Below, in pieces: positions 24,678 to 32,923 of a stretch of 45,896 nt of DNA. Numbering within the stretch: position 1 is the stretch's first letter; the number at the start of each line of letters is the position of its first letter. The translations under genes were made by a program, and so were the position numbers. Source of the stretch: Streptomyces sp. 150FB. GTDB lineage: Bacteria; Actinomycetota; Actinomycetes; Streptomycetales; Streptomycetaceae. The stretch is from NCBI RefSeq assembly GCF_000818195.1, contig NZ_JTHL01000001.1, positions 4,107,964 through 4,153,859 of the forward strand, in the 5' to 3' direction. The notes beneath the pieces were generated by a model. That model was not told the DNA's origin and searched no databases. It saw only the letters and a program-made list of their open reading frames with translations.

Positions 24678-26510
24678 CTATGTCCTCTCAGACTGGTTGG
24701 CCTCATAGGCTTCCACGTACAGTGCCAAAAGGTGAGTGCGCGCCTTCTCGCCAAGTGAGCCGTGTTTTTCCTCATAGGCCTCTACGACAAGATCGATGAA
24801 TTTACGCGGAGGGATCAGAACACCAGTGATCCAGATGTCGACACTGGCGGCCTCCCAGCCTCCCCTGCGCGCAAATTCAGATGGACTCACGTCCAACGAG
24901 TGGAACATTGCATTTAGCGTCTCAGCAAATACTCGCTTTGCCTCGGGATGGACGTGGAATAGCTTTCCGTGCGACCGAGGTAGAATCCCGCGATGGTTTA
25001 GCTTGTCAAATACTAGGGTGGCCGCACCCTGGGTCTCCTCGCAAAGTGGGCATGGCATCGCATTGTGTTTTTCACGCCGCGGACAAGGCAAGGGGTCAAG
25101 CGCGTGATCGCGCCAAGCCTTGCGCATGTGATCCTGGAACCAAGCTCGCCCGATAGAGTTGTCTGACTGCTCTAGTTCGCGCGCTGCCATGTCGAACAAC
25201 TGGGGGCCGTAGACGCCTTGACGCAGACGGGCGGCGATCCTTTTTAGGGATTGGATTAACTCCTCTGCGGCACCGCATGTAGAGATCGCCACAACCGCAG
25301 TTGTTTCTGGCGGCCACGGAAGATACTTGATGGCATCAATCCCGATTGTGCCGTTCAGTCCAGTGATCAGGAGTACGCCCACCTCGAACGCTGGGAGACT
25401 ATCTACCAAGGACCAGGGATGACCTCGCCTGCCTGCCCTAGGCATCAAATCCGTAGTACGCTCGTCAAGGTCAAGAACGTCGTCAAAGAGAGCAAACATA
25501 TACTTCGTCGGCGAAATTCCTCTCATCTCAGCCTTTGGTGCTGCCCCAGCGGCAAGCACTGTGACTTGATGCCGGAAGCTCTCGTTCGGCTGGAAGAATT
25601 CTCTCAGCTCTGCCAGAGCGTCATTTTCGGCGTACGAGGCTACCTTAAGGCGCTCATCGTTCATTAGCGTGTGCGCAACAGCACCTGAAGACGACAGGCC
25701 CCGTAAGTACTCTCCAACGACTCGATTCCGCGCGAGTGTCTCCCCGTCGTAGTCGGACTGACGTCTGAACAGAAGTTCTGCGGCATCACCGACCTGGTCA
25801 AGGACTTCGGAGGTTGCATTGAATTCACGTAGCCGCATAGCCCTGTAGATTAGGGCGCGAGCGGTGTCGCGCGCGGCACTAACTCGACCTCCGCCCTTGA
25901 GGATCAGCCGAATCTTCTCGCGCGAATACGGGATCCCGGAAAACCGTGACGCCTCTTCGGCTATCTCGTGCAGGGCGGGAGTAGCTGCGAGCTGCATCAA
26001 GATGTACACCCAGTCAGGCCAAGTGGTGTCATCCTTGGGCAGGCTGCGTCCGATCCAGACCTCGCGCTCAGATATACGGCGCGTACTGGCTGGCTCTTCG
26101 CTGAGTTTTTCTACTACACGTTCCAAGCTTATGCCGAGGCCCCCGAGCAGCGCAGTTGCTCCGGGGCGTGTTTCGCCCGATTGCACCGCCCTCAATCGCG
26201 CTGTCAGCATTTCGTCGAACGCGTCCCAATTATCTGAGGGCTTGCCGGCCACGGGGCGGCTGTCCATCTCCGCTAGCGTGTAGGCCACAGCTGTCGCGGG
26301 ACCCTCGCTGCACGTACCTCCCACCAGCAAACGGCGCACCGTGGCTGTGCTGACCTTCTGCCCACGATCTGTGGCTCCCTCTGCGATCAGCGATAGGGAA
26401 GGCGTTCCTGCCCTCCTGCGCAGCTCTTTCAACCACTCCAGCCACACCCGGAGAGGTCCCTGCGGGATCGAGTCAGGAATCTCTACCGCTCTGCTTGCTG
26501 AACCAGGCAC
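24678..26510 (-). CDS. 610-residue protein with three HTH-like modules and a Cys/His cluster
   Basis: GTG 26510 follows GGGGAGGGG. Three segments resemble Xre-type helix-turn-helix units: N-terminal (LSLIAEGATDRGQKVSTATV, RRLLVGGTCSEGPATAVAY), middle (LHEIAEEASRFSGIPYSREK, IRLILKGGGRVSAARDTAR) and C-terminal (VSPSEFARRGGWEAASVDIW, ITGVLIPPRKFIDLVVEAYE). A possible zinc site CPRREKHNAMPCPLC lies near residues 476-490. The central region (QVTVLAAGAAPKAEMRGISP, FEVGVLLITGLNGTIGIDAI) may be an alpha/beta domain. No nuclease or ATPase motif is obvious. N-terminal HTHs of this kind accompany actinobacterial conflict proteins. Function is unknown; it stands alone within the defence-like region. Confidence 0.75.
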   Translation of the reverse strand: MPGSASRAVEIPDSIPQGPLRVWLEWLKELRRRAGTPSLSLIAEGATDRGQKVSTATVRRLLVGGTCSEGPATAVAYTLAEMDSRPVAGKPSDNWDAFDEMLTARLRAVQSGETRPGATALLGGLGISLERVVEKLSEEPASTRRISEREVWIGRSLPKDDTTWPDWVYILMQLAATPALHEIAEEASRFSGIPYSREKIRLILKGGGRVSAARDTARALIYRAMRLREFNATSEVLDQVGDAAELLFRRQSDYDGETLARNRVVGEYLRGLSSSGAVAHTLMNDERLKVASYAENDALAELREFFQPNESFRHQVTVLAAGAAPKAEMRGISPTKYMFALFDDVLDLDERTTDLMPRAGRRGHPWSLVDSLPAFEVGVLLITGLNGTIGIDAIKYLPWPPETTAVVAISTCGAAEELIQSLKRIAARLRQGVYGPQLFDMAARELEQSDNSIGRAWFQDHMRKAWRDHALDPLPCPRREKHNAMPCPLCEETQGAATLVFDKLNHRGILPRSHGKLFHVHPEAKRVFAETLNAMFHSLDVSPSEFARRGGWEAASVDIWITGVLIPPRKFIDLVVEAYEEKHGSLGEKARTHLLALYVEAYEANQSERT

Positions 26511-26656
26511 CGCGCCCCTCCCCCGCCGTGGAGCCGAGGGCTCGGTTCACCACGATTCACCACGATTCTTTGTGCCTCACAGCGTACCGCCGCGAAACAT
26601 CTCCTAGAGGCGCCTAGGAACCTCAACTCACCAACACAGATTGAGAGGTGGGGAGC

Positions 26657-26809
26657 ATGAAGCTCGACAAGGAGTGGTGGCGGACAGTTCGATTCGCCAT
26701 CGCGGAGGAGCGCCGTACGACACGCTTGATCGCCGTCTTGATCGTGGTCGGCGTGGTCGTAGGCGCCTTGATCATGATGATCCACGGGTTCACGGTGACG
26801 GTCGGCTAA
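26657..26809 (+). CDS. 50-residue single-pass membrane protein
   Basis: ATG 26657 is preceded by GGGGAGC. The 50-residue product has a charged N-terminus (MKLDKEWWRTVRFAIAEERR) and one membrane helix (RLIAVLIVVGVVVGALIMMI). It is too short for many gene callers. Its TAA stop coincides with the left copy of the TAA flanking the ISAzo13-like element, so the insertion landed exactly at the gene's end without breaking it. It is divergent from the 610-residue gene, with 146 bp between starts. Function unknown. Confidence 0.6.
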   Translation: MKLDKEWWRTVRFAIAEERRTTRLIAVLIVVGVVVGALIMMIHGFTVTVG

Positions 26810-28525
26810 GGGCGTGCAGATCTTTAACTCGTGGCTTTCCGTGCGGTGGTTCGTTGGTCTGGCATGAGCGGGTTGGATGGGCAAGGGGCCGTGCTGGCGG
26901 GCAAGTTCGAGGCGATTCTGCCGCACCTCGACGAGCGGCAGCGTCGTCTGCTGATAGGGGCGGAGGCCCAGTCTCTCGGCCACGGCGGGATCAGAGCAGT
27001 CGCCCGCGCCGCCGGTGTCCGTGAGGCCACTGTGTCGGCCGGAGTGCGGGAACTCGACTCCGGAGAGGCCCCGTTGGGACGCATTCGACGGCCCGGCGCT
27101 GGCCGCAAACGCGTCGTCGACCAGAACCCAGCCGTTCGAGAGGCACTCCTCATGCTGGTCGAGCCCGACGTCCGCGGGGACCCGATGTCGCCGCTGCGCT
27201 GGACCACCAAATCCACCCGCAAGCTCGCCGAGCAGTTGACCCGGCAGGGCCATACGATCTGCGCGGATACGGTGGGCGACCTCCTGCGGGAGGAGGGCTT
27301 CAGCCTGCAGAGCAACGCCAAGACCCTGGAAGGCAAGCAACACCCCGACCGGGAGGCACAGTTCCACCACCTCAACGAACAGGTCCGCGACCACCAGGAT
27401 GGCGGGGCTCCGGTGATCAGCGTGGACACGAAGAAGAAGGAACTGGTCGGCCCGTTCAAGAACAACGGCCGTGAATGGGCGCCGAGAGGCGAGCCGGTGC
27501 GAGTCGACACCCACGACTTCCCCGACCGCGAGCTGGGCAGAGCGGTGCCCTACGGCATCTACGACGTCGCCGCGAACACCGGCTGGGTCAACGTGGGCAC
27601 CGACCACGACACCGCCGCGTTCGCCGTCGAGTCGATCCGCCGCTGGTGGAACGGAGCCGGGCGGGCCACTTACCCGAGGGCCGCCCGACTGCTGATCACC
27701 GCCGATGCGGGCGGCTCCAACGGGTATCGCACCCGCACCTGGAAGACCGAACTCGCCCGGTTCGCCGCTGAGGCCGGCCTGGCGGTAACCGTCTGCCACC
27801 TGCCTCCGGGCACTTCGAAGTGGAAGCGGAAGACCCCTGACCAGCCACGAAGTCATCGTCGAGAGCATCGCGGCGACCACCACCAAAACCGGCCTGACCG
27901 TGCACGCCGAACTCGACACCAGCTCGTACCCCACCGGCATCCAGGTCAGCGACGACGAGATCGCCGCCCTGCCGATCACCCGCCACCGCTTCCACGGCGA
28001 CTGGAACTACACCCTCCACTCCCAGCATCCGATGGACGCGGAGACGACCGACAGCACGTCAGACCCCGCCCCGGCGAGCAGACCGCTTCGCCTCACGCGG
28101 CGTTCGCTGCAGAACCCAGAACTGACCGGGATGACCCGCCAACAGCTCAGCGAGCTCATCGACGCACTGACTCCAGCGCTGGAGGTTCAACGCGAGCAAG
28201 TGCTCCGCACACGTCGCGGTCACGAGCGCCTGGTGGCCACTGGCACAGGTGCCAAAGCCAAGCTCACCCCAGCCGACCGGATCCTGGTCACCGTGCTCCA
28301 CCTGCGCAAGCTCGCGACCATGGACCTCCTCGGTCAACTCTTCGACGTCACCGCCATGACCATCAGCCGCGCCAAACAGGAGGTCCGCCCACTCCTGGAA
28401 GCACACGGCCACCACATCAACACTTCTACCGCCCGACTTCGCACACCAGCCGACGTCGCGACGTTCCTGGCTCCCGACTCCACCCAGACCAAGGTCAAAA
28501 AGACGAGTTAAAGATCTGCACGCCC
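26810..28525 (+). mobile_element. ISAzo13-like insertion sequence, defective
   Basis: Perfect 23-bp inverted repeats, beginning GGGCGTGCAGATC, occupy 26810-26832 and 28503-28525. TAA flanks both ends (26807-26809 and 28526-28528), a likely 3-bp target duplication. The only gene is a frameshifted transposase, so the copy cannot move by itself although its ends are intact. Confidence 0.88.
26831..28511 (+). pseudogene. ISAzo13-family transposase lacking its catalytic glutamate region
   Basis: The first frame (start GTG 26831, or ATG 26864) runs from an HTH-bearing N-terminus (GGIRAVARAAGVREATVSAG) through VISVDTKKKELVGPFKNNGR and LLITADAGGSNGYRTRTWKT, with two catalytic Asp, to CHLPPGTSKW near 27820. 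The family normally continues with NKIEHR and about 15 more residues. Here that block is deleted and the frame changes, resuming in another frame at LTSHEVIVESIAATTTKTGL (about 27840). The deletion removes the DDE glutamate. A C-terminal HTH unit (LTPADRILVTVLHLRKLATM, DLLGQLFDVTAMTISRAKQE) is retained. Confidence 0.82.
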
Positions 28526-28639
28526 TAACAACAGCTAACACAATGAGGTGCATCGGGCCTGGTGGCCGTGTCCGCGTCATGGGGTCAGCGTTGTCCGGGC
28601 ATGGGGGCTACGCCACTCTTGTTGCCACCGCTCGGGCCG

Positions 28640-28917
28640 AAGCGGGTGTTCAGATGAGCGTGGCACGGCTCCAAGCCCCAATCACATCCGCTGTCCGACG
28701 CAGCCGGATCCTCGCCACCGTGCTCTGCATCCGCAAGATCGGCACCCAGACCTGCTCGCCCGGCTCTTCGGCGCCACCGGAAAGCACTCTCACACGGGCC
28801 ATCCAAGAAGCACGCCCGCTACTGGCCGAGCACGACTACGCGATCCACCCCTCAACGGCCAGATTCCGCACCCAGACTGATGTGGCCGCCTACCTCGACC
28901 AGTACCCACCCCCCTAA
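28640..28917 (+). pseudogene. remnant of a second transposase C-terminal HTH region
   Basis: The frame contains RRSRILATVLCIRKIGTQTC and later STLTRAIQEARPLLAEHDYA, IHPSTARFRTQTDVAAYL. This closely parallels the C-terminal unit of the adjacent ISAzo13-like transposase (RILVTVLHLRKLATMDLLGQ ... HHINTSTARLRTPADVATFL). The part corresponding to DLLARLFGATG is in another frame, so it is a frameshifted fragment of a related element lying next to the current IS. Confidence 0.6.
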
Positions 28918-28954
28918 CGAAGATCAAAACCGCGTGTTGATTCTCTGCGAGCCC

Positions 28955-31900
28955 TTAGCCCTCGTCCGGAACGCCGCCGCCGGTACCCGCGGGGAGTTCG
29001 TCGCCGTCGACGGATTCCCGCATCGCGGCCACAAGCGCCGTCGCCTGTTCGGTCAGCGCCTTATCGTCTGTCTCGCCAAGAGCGGCGACTGCTGCCATAC
29101 CGAGCGAGATGGCCTCTTCTGGATCTGTCGCCCAGAGGGCCGACGAGAGCAGGAAGAGCGCGTTCCCCTCCCCATGGCGATCCCGGGCTGTCCGGAAAAG
29201 CACGCTCGCCTCACGAACTGCTTCGATGGCCCGGTCGAGGAGTTCCAGCACCGCGCACACTTTGCTCAGGTTCATCAGCGCCTTGGCTTGCGCGTGGGCG
29301 TCGCCGACCTCCTCAAGCAGGTCGCTGGCCCTGCTCAGCATCCGGGCGGCCTCGGCCGACGCGCCCGCCTCACTCCGGCTGGTCCCGAGGTTCGTCAGGG
29401 CGATGCCTTCGCCGCGCTTATCCCCGAGTTCGTGACAGAGGGCCACAGCCTCCTCAAGGATGTCCGCCCCGTCGCCGAATCTGCCCTCACGCAGCGCTGT
29501 ACTCAGATTGGTAAGGGCCATAGCAACGCCGTGGCGATCATCGGCCGCGTGGAACGCGTCCCGTGCAGCCGCATGCGCGGCTGCGGCCTCACCGAACCGT
29601 CCCAATACCCTGAGAACCAGGCCGAGATTATTCTGGGTAACCGCCTCACCGTGCCAGTCACCAACAAAGCGGCAGATCTCGATGTCCCGCCGGTACACGT
29701 TCACCGCTTCCTCATAGCGGCCCAACTCGTCCAGAGAACGTCCGAGGTTGTTGAGTGCGGCGGCTTCACCACGGCGATTTCCCGCCTTGTCCTGTAGGAC
29801 AACGGCCTTTTGCAGCACGAGCACGGCCCGCTCGATTTCACGCATTTCGTGCAGGGTGTAACCGAGGTTAGTCAATACCTCCGCTTCACCCAGAATTGAA
29901 CCATCCTCCCTGTGCATACGGAGAGCCTCCTCGTGTGCGGCAACCGCTTCAGGGAACCGGGCCAGTCCTCTGAGAGCGCATGCTCGTGCGTCGAGGAACG
30001 CGGCACGGAAAGCGGTAGGGGTGCTTCCAGAGCAGTGTTCCAGTGCGCTGTCGTATACGGCGGTCAACTCGACGAAACCTCTACGCAGTTTGAGGTAGTC
30101 GCCAATACGTCCCGCCATCTCCAGGATGACGTAGGGGTCGTGTGTGCGGGGCGTTGCGGTGATGGCCGCAACGAGGTTCGCTCGTTCTTCGTCCAGCCAG
30201 TAGAGCGCGGCGCTCCGATCGGCGAACCGGGCCGCTGAAGGTAGACCCGGGACGAGGTGGTCGTGCGCCTCGGTCAAGCGGTCCGCGTAATGGCGGAGCA
30301 GCCGGTCCAATGCGTCGGATCGATCGTCGGCGGCGTGCTCCGTCCGTCCGATCTCGTCCGCGTAGAGCCGGATCAGGTCGTGCATGCCCCACCGGCCGTA
30401 GGTGGCCGTGCTCTGAACCAGATGGCCGCGCCCCAAGGCCTCCAGAAGTTCCTCGGCCATGTCGGAATCGACATCGCAGAGCTGGGCTGCGGACTCGGTG
30501 GAGACATCTGGGCCGGGGTTGAGCGCGAGGAGCCGGAAGAGCCGTGCCTGGTCCGGCGGCAAGTGCCGGTAGGACAGTTCAAAGGCGGCTCTTACTGCGA
30601 GGTTCCCTCGGCTCAACCGACGCAGGCGGCGATGCTCGTCGTCTAGAGCCCGGGCCATCGAGGACAACGGCCGGGTCGGCTGGTCTGCCAAGAGGGCGGC
30701 GACAATTCGGAGCGCCAGTGGGAGGTACCCACACTGCCGGGCGATGGCCTCAGCCGCGTCCGGGGCGTCGTCGACTCGCGTGTCCCCCTCGCCCCGGCTT
30801 GCTCGCAGGACAAGGCGGATCAAGTCAACGGAGTCCACAGGATCTAGAACGGTCAAGTCGTGCAGGCGGGCGTCCAGGTCGGACAGCATGTGTCGGGAGG
30901 TGATCAGCACGGGGTTGCGCACGTCACCCGGGAGGAGGGGCCGGACCTGCTCGCTGTCCATGGCGTCGTCGAGGACGATCAGGGTGCGCTGGCCCTGATC
31001 GGCTCGGCTGCGCAGCGTCGATCGGTACAGTCGCGCGCGGTCTTCAAGACTCACGGGCATGTGTTCATGGTCGATACCCAGCCCCTGAAGCATGGAGGCG
31101 AGCGCCTCATCGGGGCCCTGACGGCGGGCGGGGTCGTATCCGTGTAGCTCGACGGCTAGGACACCGGTGAACCATCCGTCCCGGCCATGGGCGCGATGGG
31201 CAACCTGCCGCACCAACTCGGTCTTTCCGACGCCGGGGAGCCCGGCGACCACATGGACCGTCGGCGGCTCGCTGATGGCACCCGGGTCCAGCAGTGAGAG
31301 CAGCCTGGTCACGGCTGCCTCCCTGCCGGTGAACGTGCCGGACGGGGCGGGCAGTCCCGAGAGGGCGGGGGCAGTCCTTTCTGCAGCTCGGCCGGAAGTG
31401 GCCTGGGCGACCCCGTCCGCCGACGGTGCCATGGCGTCGCCCTCCGGCGGGCTCGCACGCCGCAGCCCGTACTGCGGGAGTCGGGCGGTCAACGCCGCTG
31501 CGTCCAGGCGCGTGCCCAGGGAGTTGAGGAGGAGGTCGCCCAAGGCGAGGGCTGCCAAGCGGCCGGAAGCCCCGGCCAGGACTTGTTCGGCCAGGGCTGC
31601 ATTGACGGCGACCACGTCGCGCTCATCGGGCCACTCCACCCACAGGGCGCGGAGCATGCGCCACGCCGTTTCCGGTTCGCCGTAGATGCGGGGGGCCGCG
31701 AGTTCATCGAAGGGCACACGGAGTTCGTCCGTCAGCCAGTCACGCACGAAAGAGGGGAAGTCGTCGGAGCGGCGGGCGCGGTCAACGAGTTCCTGAAGCG
31801 TCCGGGCCGGCACCATGGAGACGAAGTGGAAGTCGTGCCCCGCTTCGGCGTGGGTGCGTAGGTGCCGCCAGATCCCCTTCGCCTCCAGGGACGCCACGTT

Positions 31901-32119
31901 CCAACCATTGGCATTGCGGTTTTGTCGTTTGACTTGGTGCACCTCGGTGCGATCGAGGTGGCGGTAGGCGAACTCGGTACCTTCCCCGAGGGTTCCGTTC
32001 GGTTCGACCGTGAGCCAATCGCCGTTCCCACTTAGAACGTACAAGGCGTGCCTGATCGTCCAGGCACCCTCGTAGCGATTGCCAAACTTGTCCGTCTCCC
32101 CACCCGGCCTCGGTGCCAT
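28955..32119 (-). CDS. NLR-like STAND ATPase with nuclease-like N-terminus and TPR repeats
   Basis: The 1054-residue protein starts at ATG 32119 behind AGGGGGAA. Residues 1-150 (KFGNRYEGAWTIRHALYVLS, TEFAYRHLDRTEVHQVKRQN) resemble the DUF4297/Cap4-type PD-(D/E)xK nuclease domain, with HQVKRQ as the probable active-site strand. A NB-ARC/STAND ATPase follows: FTGREAAVTRL, Walker A GLPGVGKTE (about 293-301), Walker B TLIVLDDAMD (about 379-388) and CGYLPLALRI. The last 400 residues are TPRs (AAALNNLGRSLDELGRYEEA, VTQNNLGLVLRVLGRFGEA). Nuclease-STAND-TPR architecture is known from Avs-like anti-phage sensors. It stands alone next to att copy B. Confidence 0.85.
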   Translation of the reverse strand: MAPRPGGETDKFGNRYEGAWTIRHALYVLSGNGDWLTVEPNGTLGEGTEFAYRHLDRTEVHQVKRQNRNANGWNVASLEAKGIWRHLRTHAEAGHDFHFVSMVPARTLQELVDRARRSDDFPSFVRDWLTDELRVPFDELAAPRIYGEPETAWRMLRALWVEWPDERDVVAVNAALAEQVLAGASGRLAALALGDLLLNSLGTRLDAAALTARLPQYGLRRASPPEGDAMAPSADGVAQATSGRAAERTAPALSGLPAPSGTFTGREAAVTRLLSLLDPGAISEPPTVHVVAGLPGVGKTELVRQVAHRAHGRDGWFTGVLAVELHGYDPARRQGPDEALASMLQGLGIDHEHMPVSLEDRARLYRSTLRSRADQGQRTLIVLDDAMDSEQVRPLLPGDVRNPVLITSRHMLSDLDARLHDLTVLDPVDSVDLIRLVLRASRGEGDTRVDDAPDAAEAIARQCGYLPLALRIVAALLADQPTRPLSSMARALDDEHRRLRRLSRGNLAVRAAFELSYRHLPPDQARLFRLLALNPGPDVSTESAAQLCDVDSDMAEELLEALGRGHLVQSTATYGRWGMHDLIRLYADEIGRTEHAADDRSDALDRLLRHYADRLTEAHDHLVPGLPSAARFADRSAALYWLDEERANLVAAITATPRTHDPYVILEMAGRIGDYLKLRRGFVELTAVYDSALEHCSGSTPTAFRAAFLDARACALRGLARFPEAVAAHEEALRMHREDGSILGEAEVLTNLGYTLHEMREIERAVLVLQKAVVLQDKAGNRRGEAAALNNLGRSLDELGRYEEAVNVYRRDIEICRFVGDWHGEAVTQNNLGLVLRVLGRFGEAAAAHAAARDAFHAADDRHGVAMALTNLSTALREGRFGDGADILEEAVALCHELGDKRGEGIALTNLGTSRSEAGASAEAARMLSRASDLLEEVGDAHAQAKALMNLSKVCAVLELLDRAIEAVREASVLFRTARDRHGEGNALFLLSSALWATDPEEAISLGMAAVAALGETDDKALTEQATALVAAMRESVDGDELPAGTGGGVPDEG

Positions 32120-32466
32120 CAATTCCCCCTTGCCCCGCCGGTCGGACGACTCCGCGGCTACACCCCGTGCTCGGTCGCACGTAGGGCCACCGTACTGGGC
32201 GGCACCGACAGCAGTGCGCGCACCGAACGGCGTAGGGCCCTCCTTCACCAGCAACCCCAACAACTACAAGAACCTTGACGAATTGCTTACCGTCGCACGC
32301 GTCACCCAGCCCACCGTCCTAAATGATCGGTAAGACTTGCCCATCGCACCACTTCCGCACCACGCCCAGCGGTACCGAGCGGTCAGTCACGGTCACCAAC
32401 AACACCAGTCGGGTGGGCACTTCAGAGCCGAACGCGTCGCTGACCAGCGTGAATGCTAACAAGGCC
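32120..32466. other. gene-free stretch between the STAND gene and att copy B
   Basis: This 347-bp stretch should contain the STAND gene promoter. Open frames here have poor codon use and no family resemblance. I see no clear operator, hairpin or RNA gene. Confidence 0.4.
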
Positions 32467-32515
32467 CCCGTGATTCCCAAGCTCAGAGCGCGAGTTCGAT
32501 TCTCGTCACCCGCTC
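32467..32515 (+). repeat. att copy B: 3' end of tRNA-Gly(CCC)
   Basis: This 49-bp stretch is identical to 45819-45867 and is preceded in both by AAGGC. It contains TTCCCAA (anticodon loop with CCC), GCTCA, the T-arm GCGAG-TTCGATT-CTCGT and the acceptor strand CACCCGC with discriminator T. The upstream half of a tRNA is absent: the bases before the loop cannot pair with GCTCA. It is therefore a duplicated attachment core, the right end of one island segment. Confidence 0.85.
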
Positions 32516-32522
32516 CACATGA

Positions 32523-32549
32523 AAGCCCCAGGCCAGTGGCCCGGGGCTT
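32523..32549 (+). terminator. terminator following att copy B
   Basis: AAGCCCC (32523-32529) pairs with GGGGCTT (32543-32549), with an inner GGCC-AGT-GGCC stem and a following CGTTGTTGT. It corresponds to the terminator after att copy A and to the truncated one after copy C at the window edge. Confidence 0.75.
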
Positions 32550-32923
32550 CGTTGTTGTCCAGACCTCTCGTAGCGCCTTGCGCCAGGCCGGAACCGGAGG
32601 CCGCAGCCGATGCCTTGTCGGGCTCGCTCCGCTCGGTACGCACCAGCTCGTCAAGGCGGGGCGGGCACCCGCTGCTGACATCTGACGGTCGGATCGTCTC
32701 CGTTTCCGTCTTGTCAGCTCCGTTCACGGCCGTTCAGGGGATGCTGGACCGACCCCACTGCCAGAAGCCGGCTTGCCATGAACGCGGGTGGGCGCCCCCG
32801 CACGCGCACGGTGTCCGGGCTGCGGCGTTGAGGCGCCCGTCCCGCCCAGAGGCTGTCGGGTGACCGCTGACCGGGCAGGCGCCCCGGCACGCCGCTTCCG
32901 GTCGAAGGCCGCCTGACAGCCTC
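32550..32923. other. gap between att copy B and the SpoIIE-like gene, with one long inverted repeat
   Basis: No gene is recognisable. AGAGGCTGTC (32848-32857) and GACAGCCTCT (32915-32924) form a perfect 10-bp inverted repeat enclosing GC-rich secondary structure and touching the stop codon of the leftward SpoIIE-like gene. It may act as its terminator. Confidence 0.45.

Noticed and set aside
32467..32515. A functional tRNA-Gly gene at att copy B (and likewise at copies A and C)
   Set aside because: Only the 3' half is present. Bases before the anticodon loop cannot form the anticodon stem, and no D-arm or 5' acceptor strand is found.
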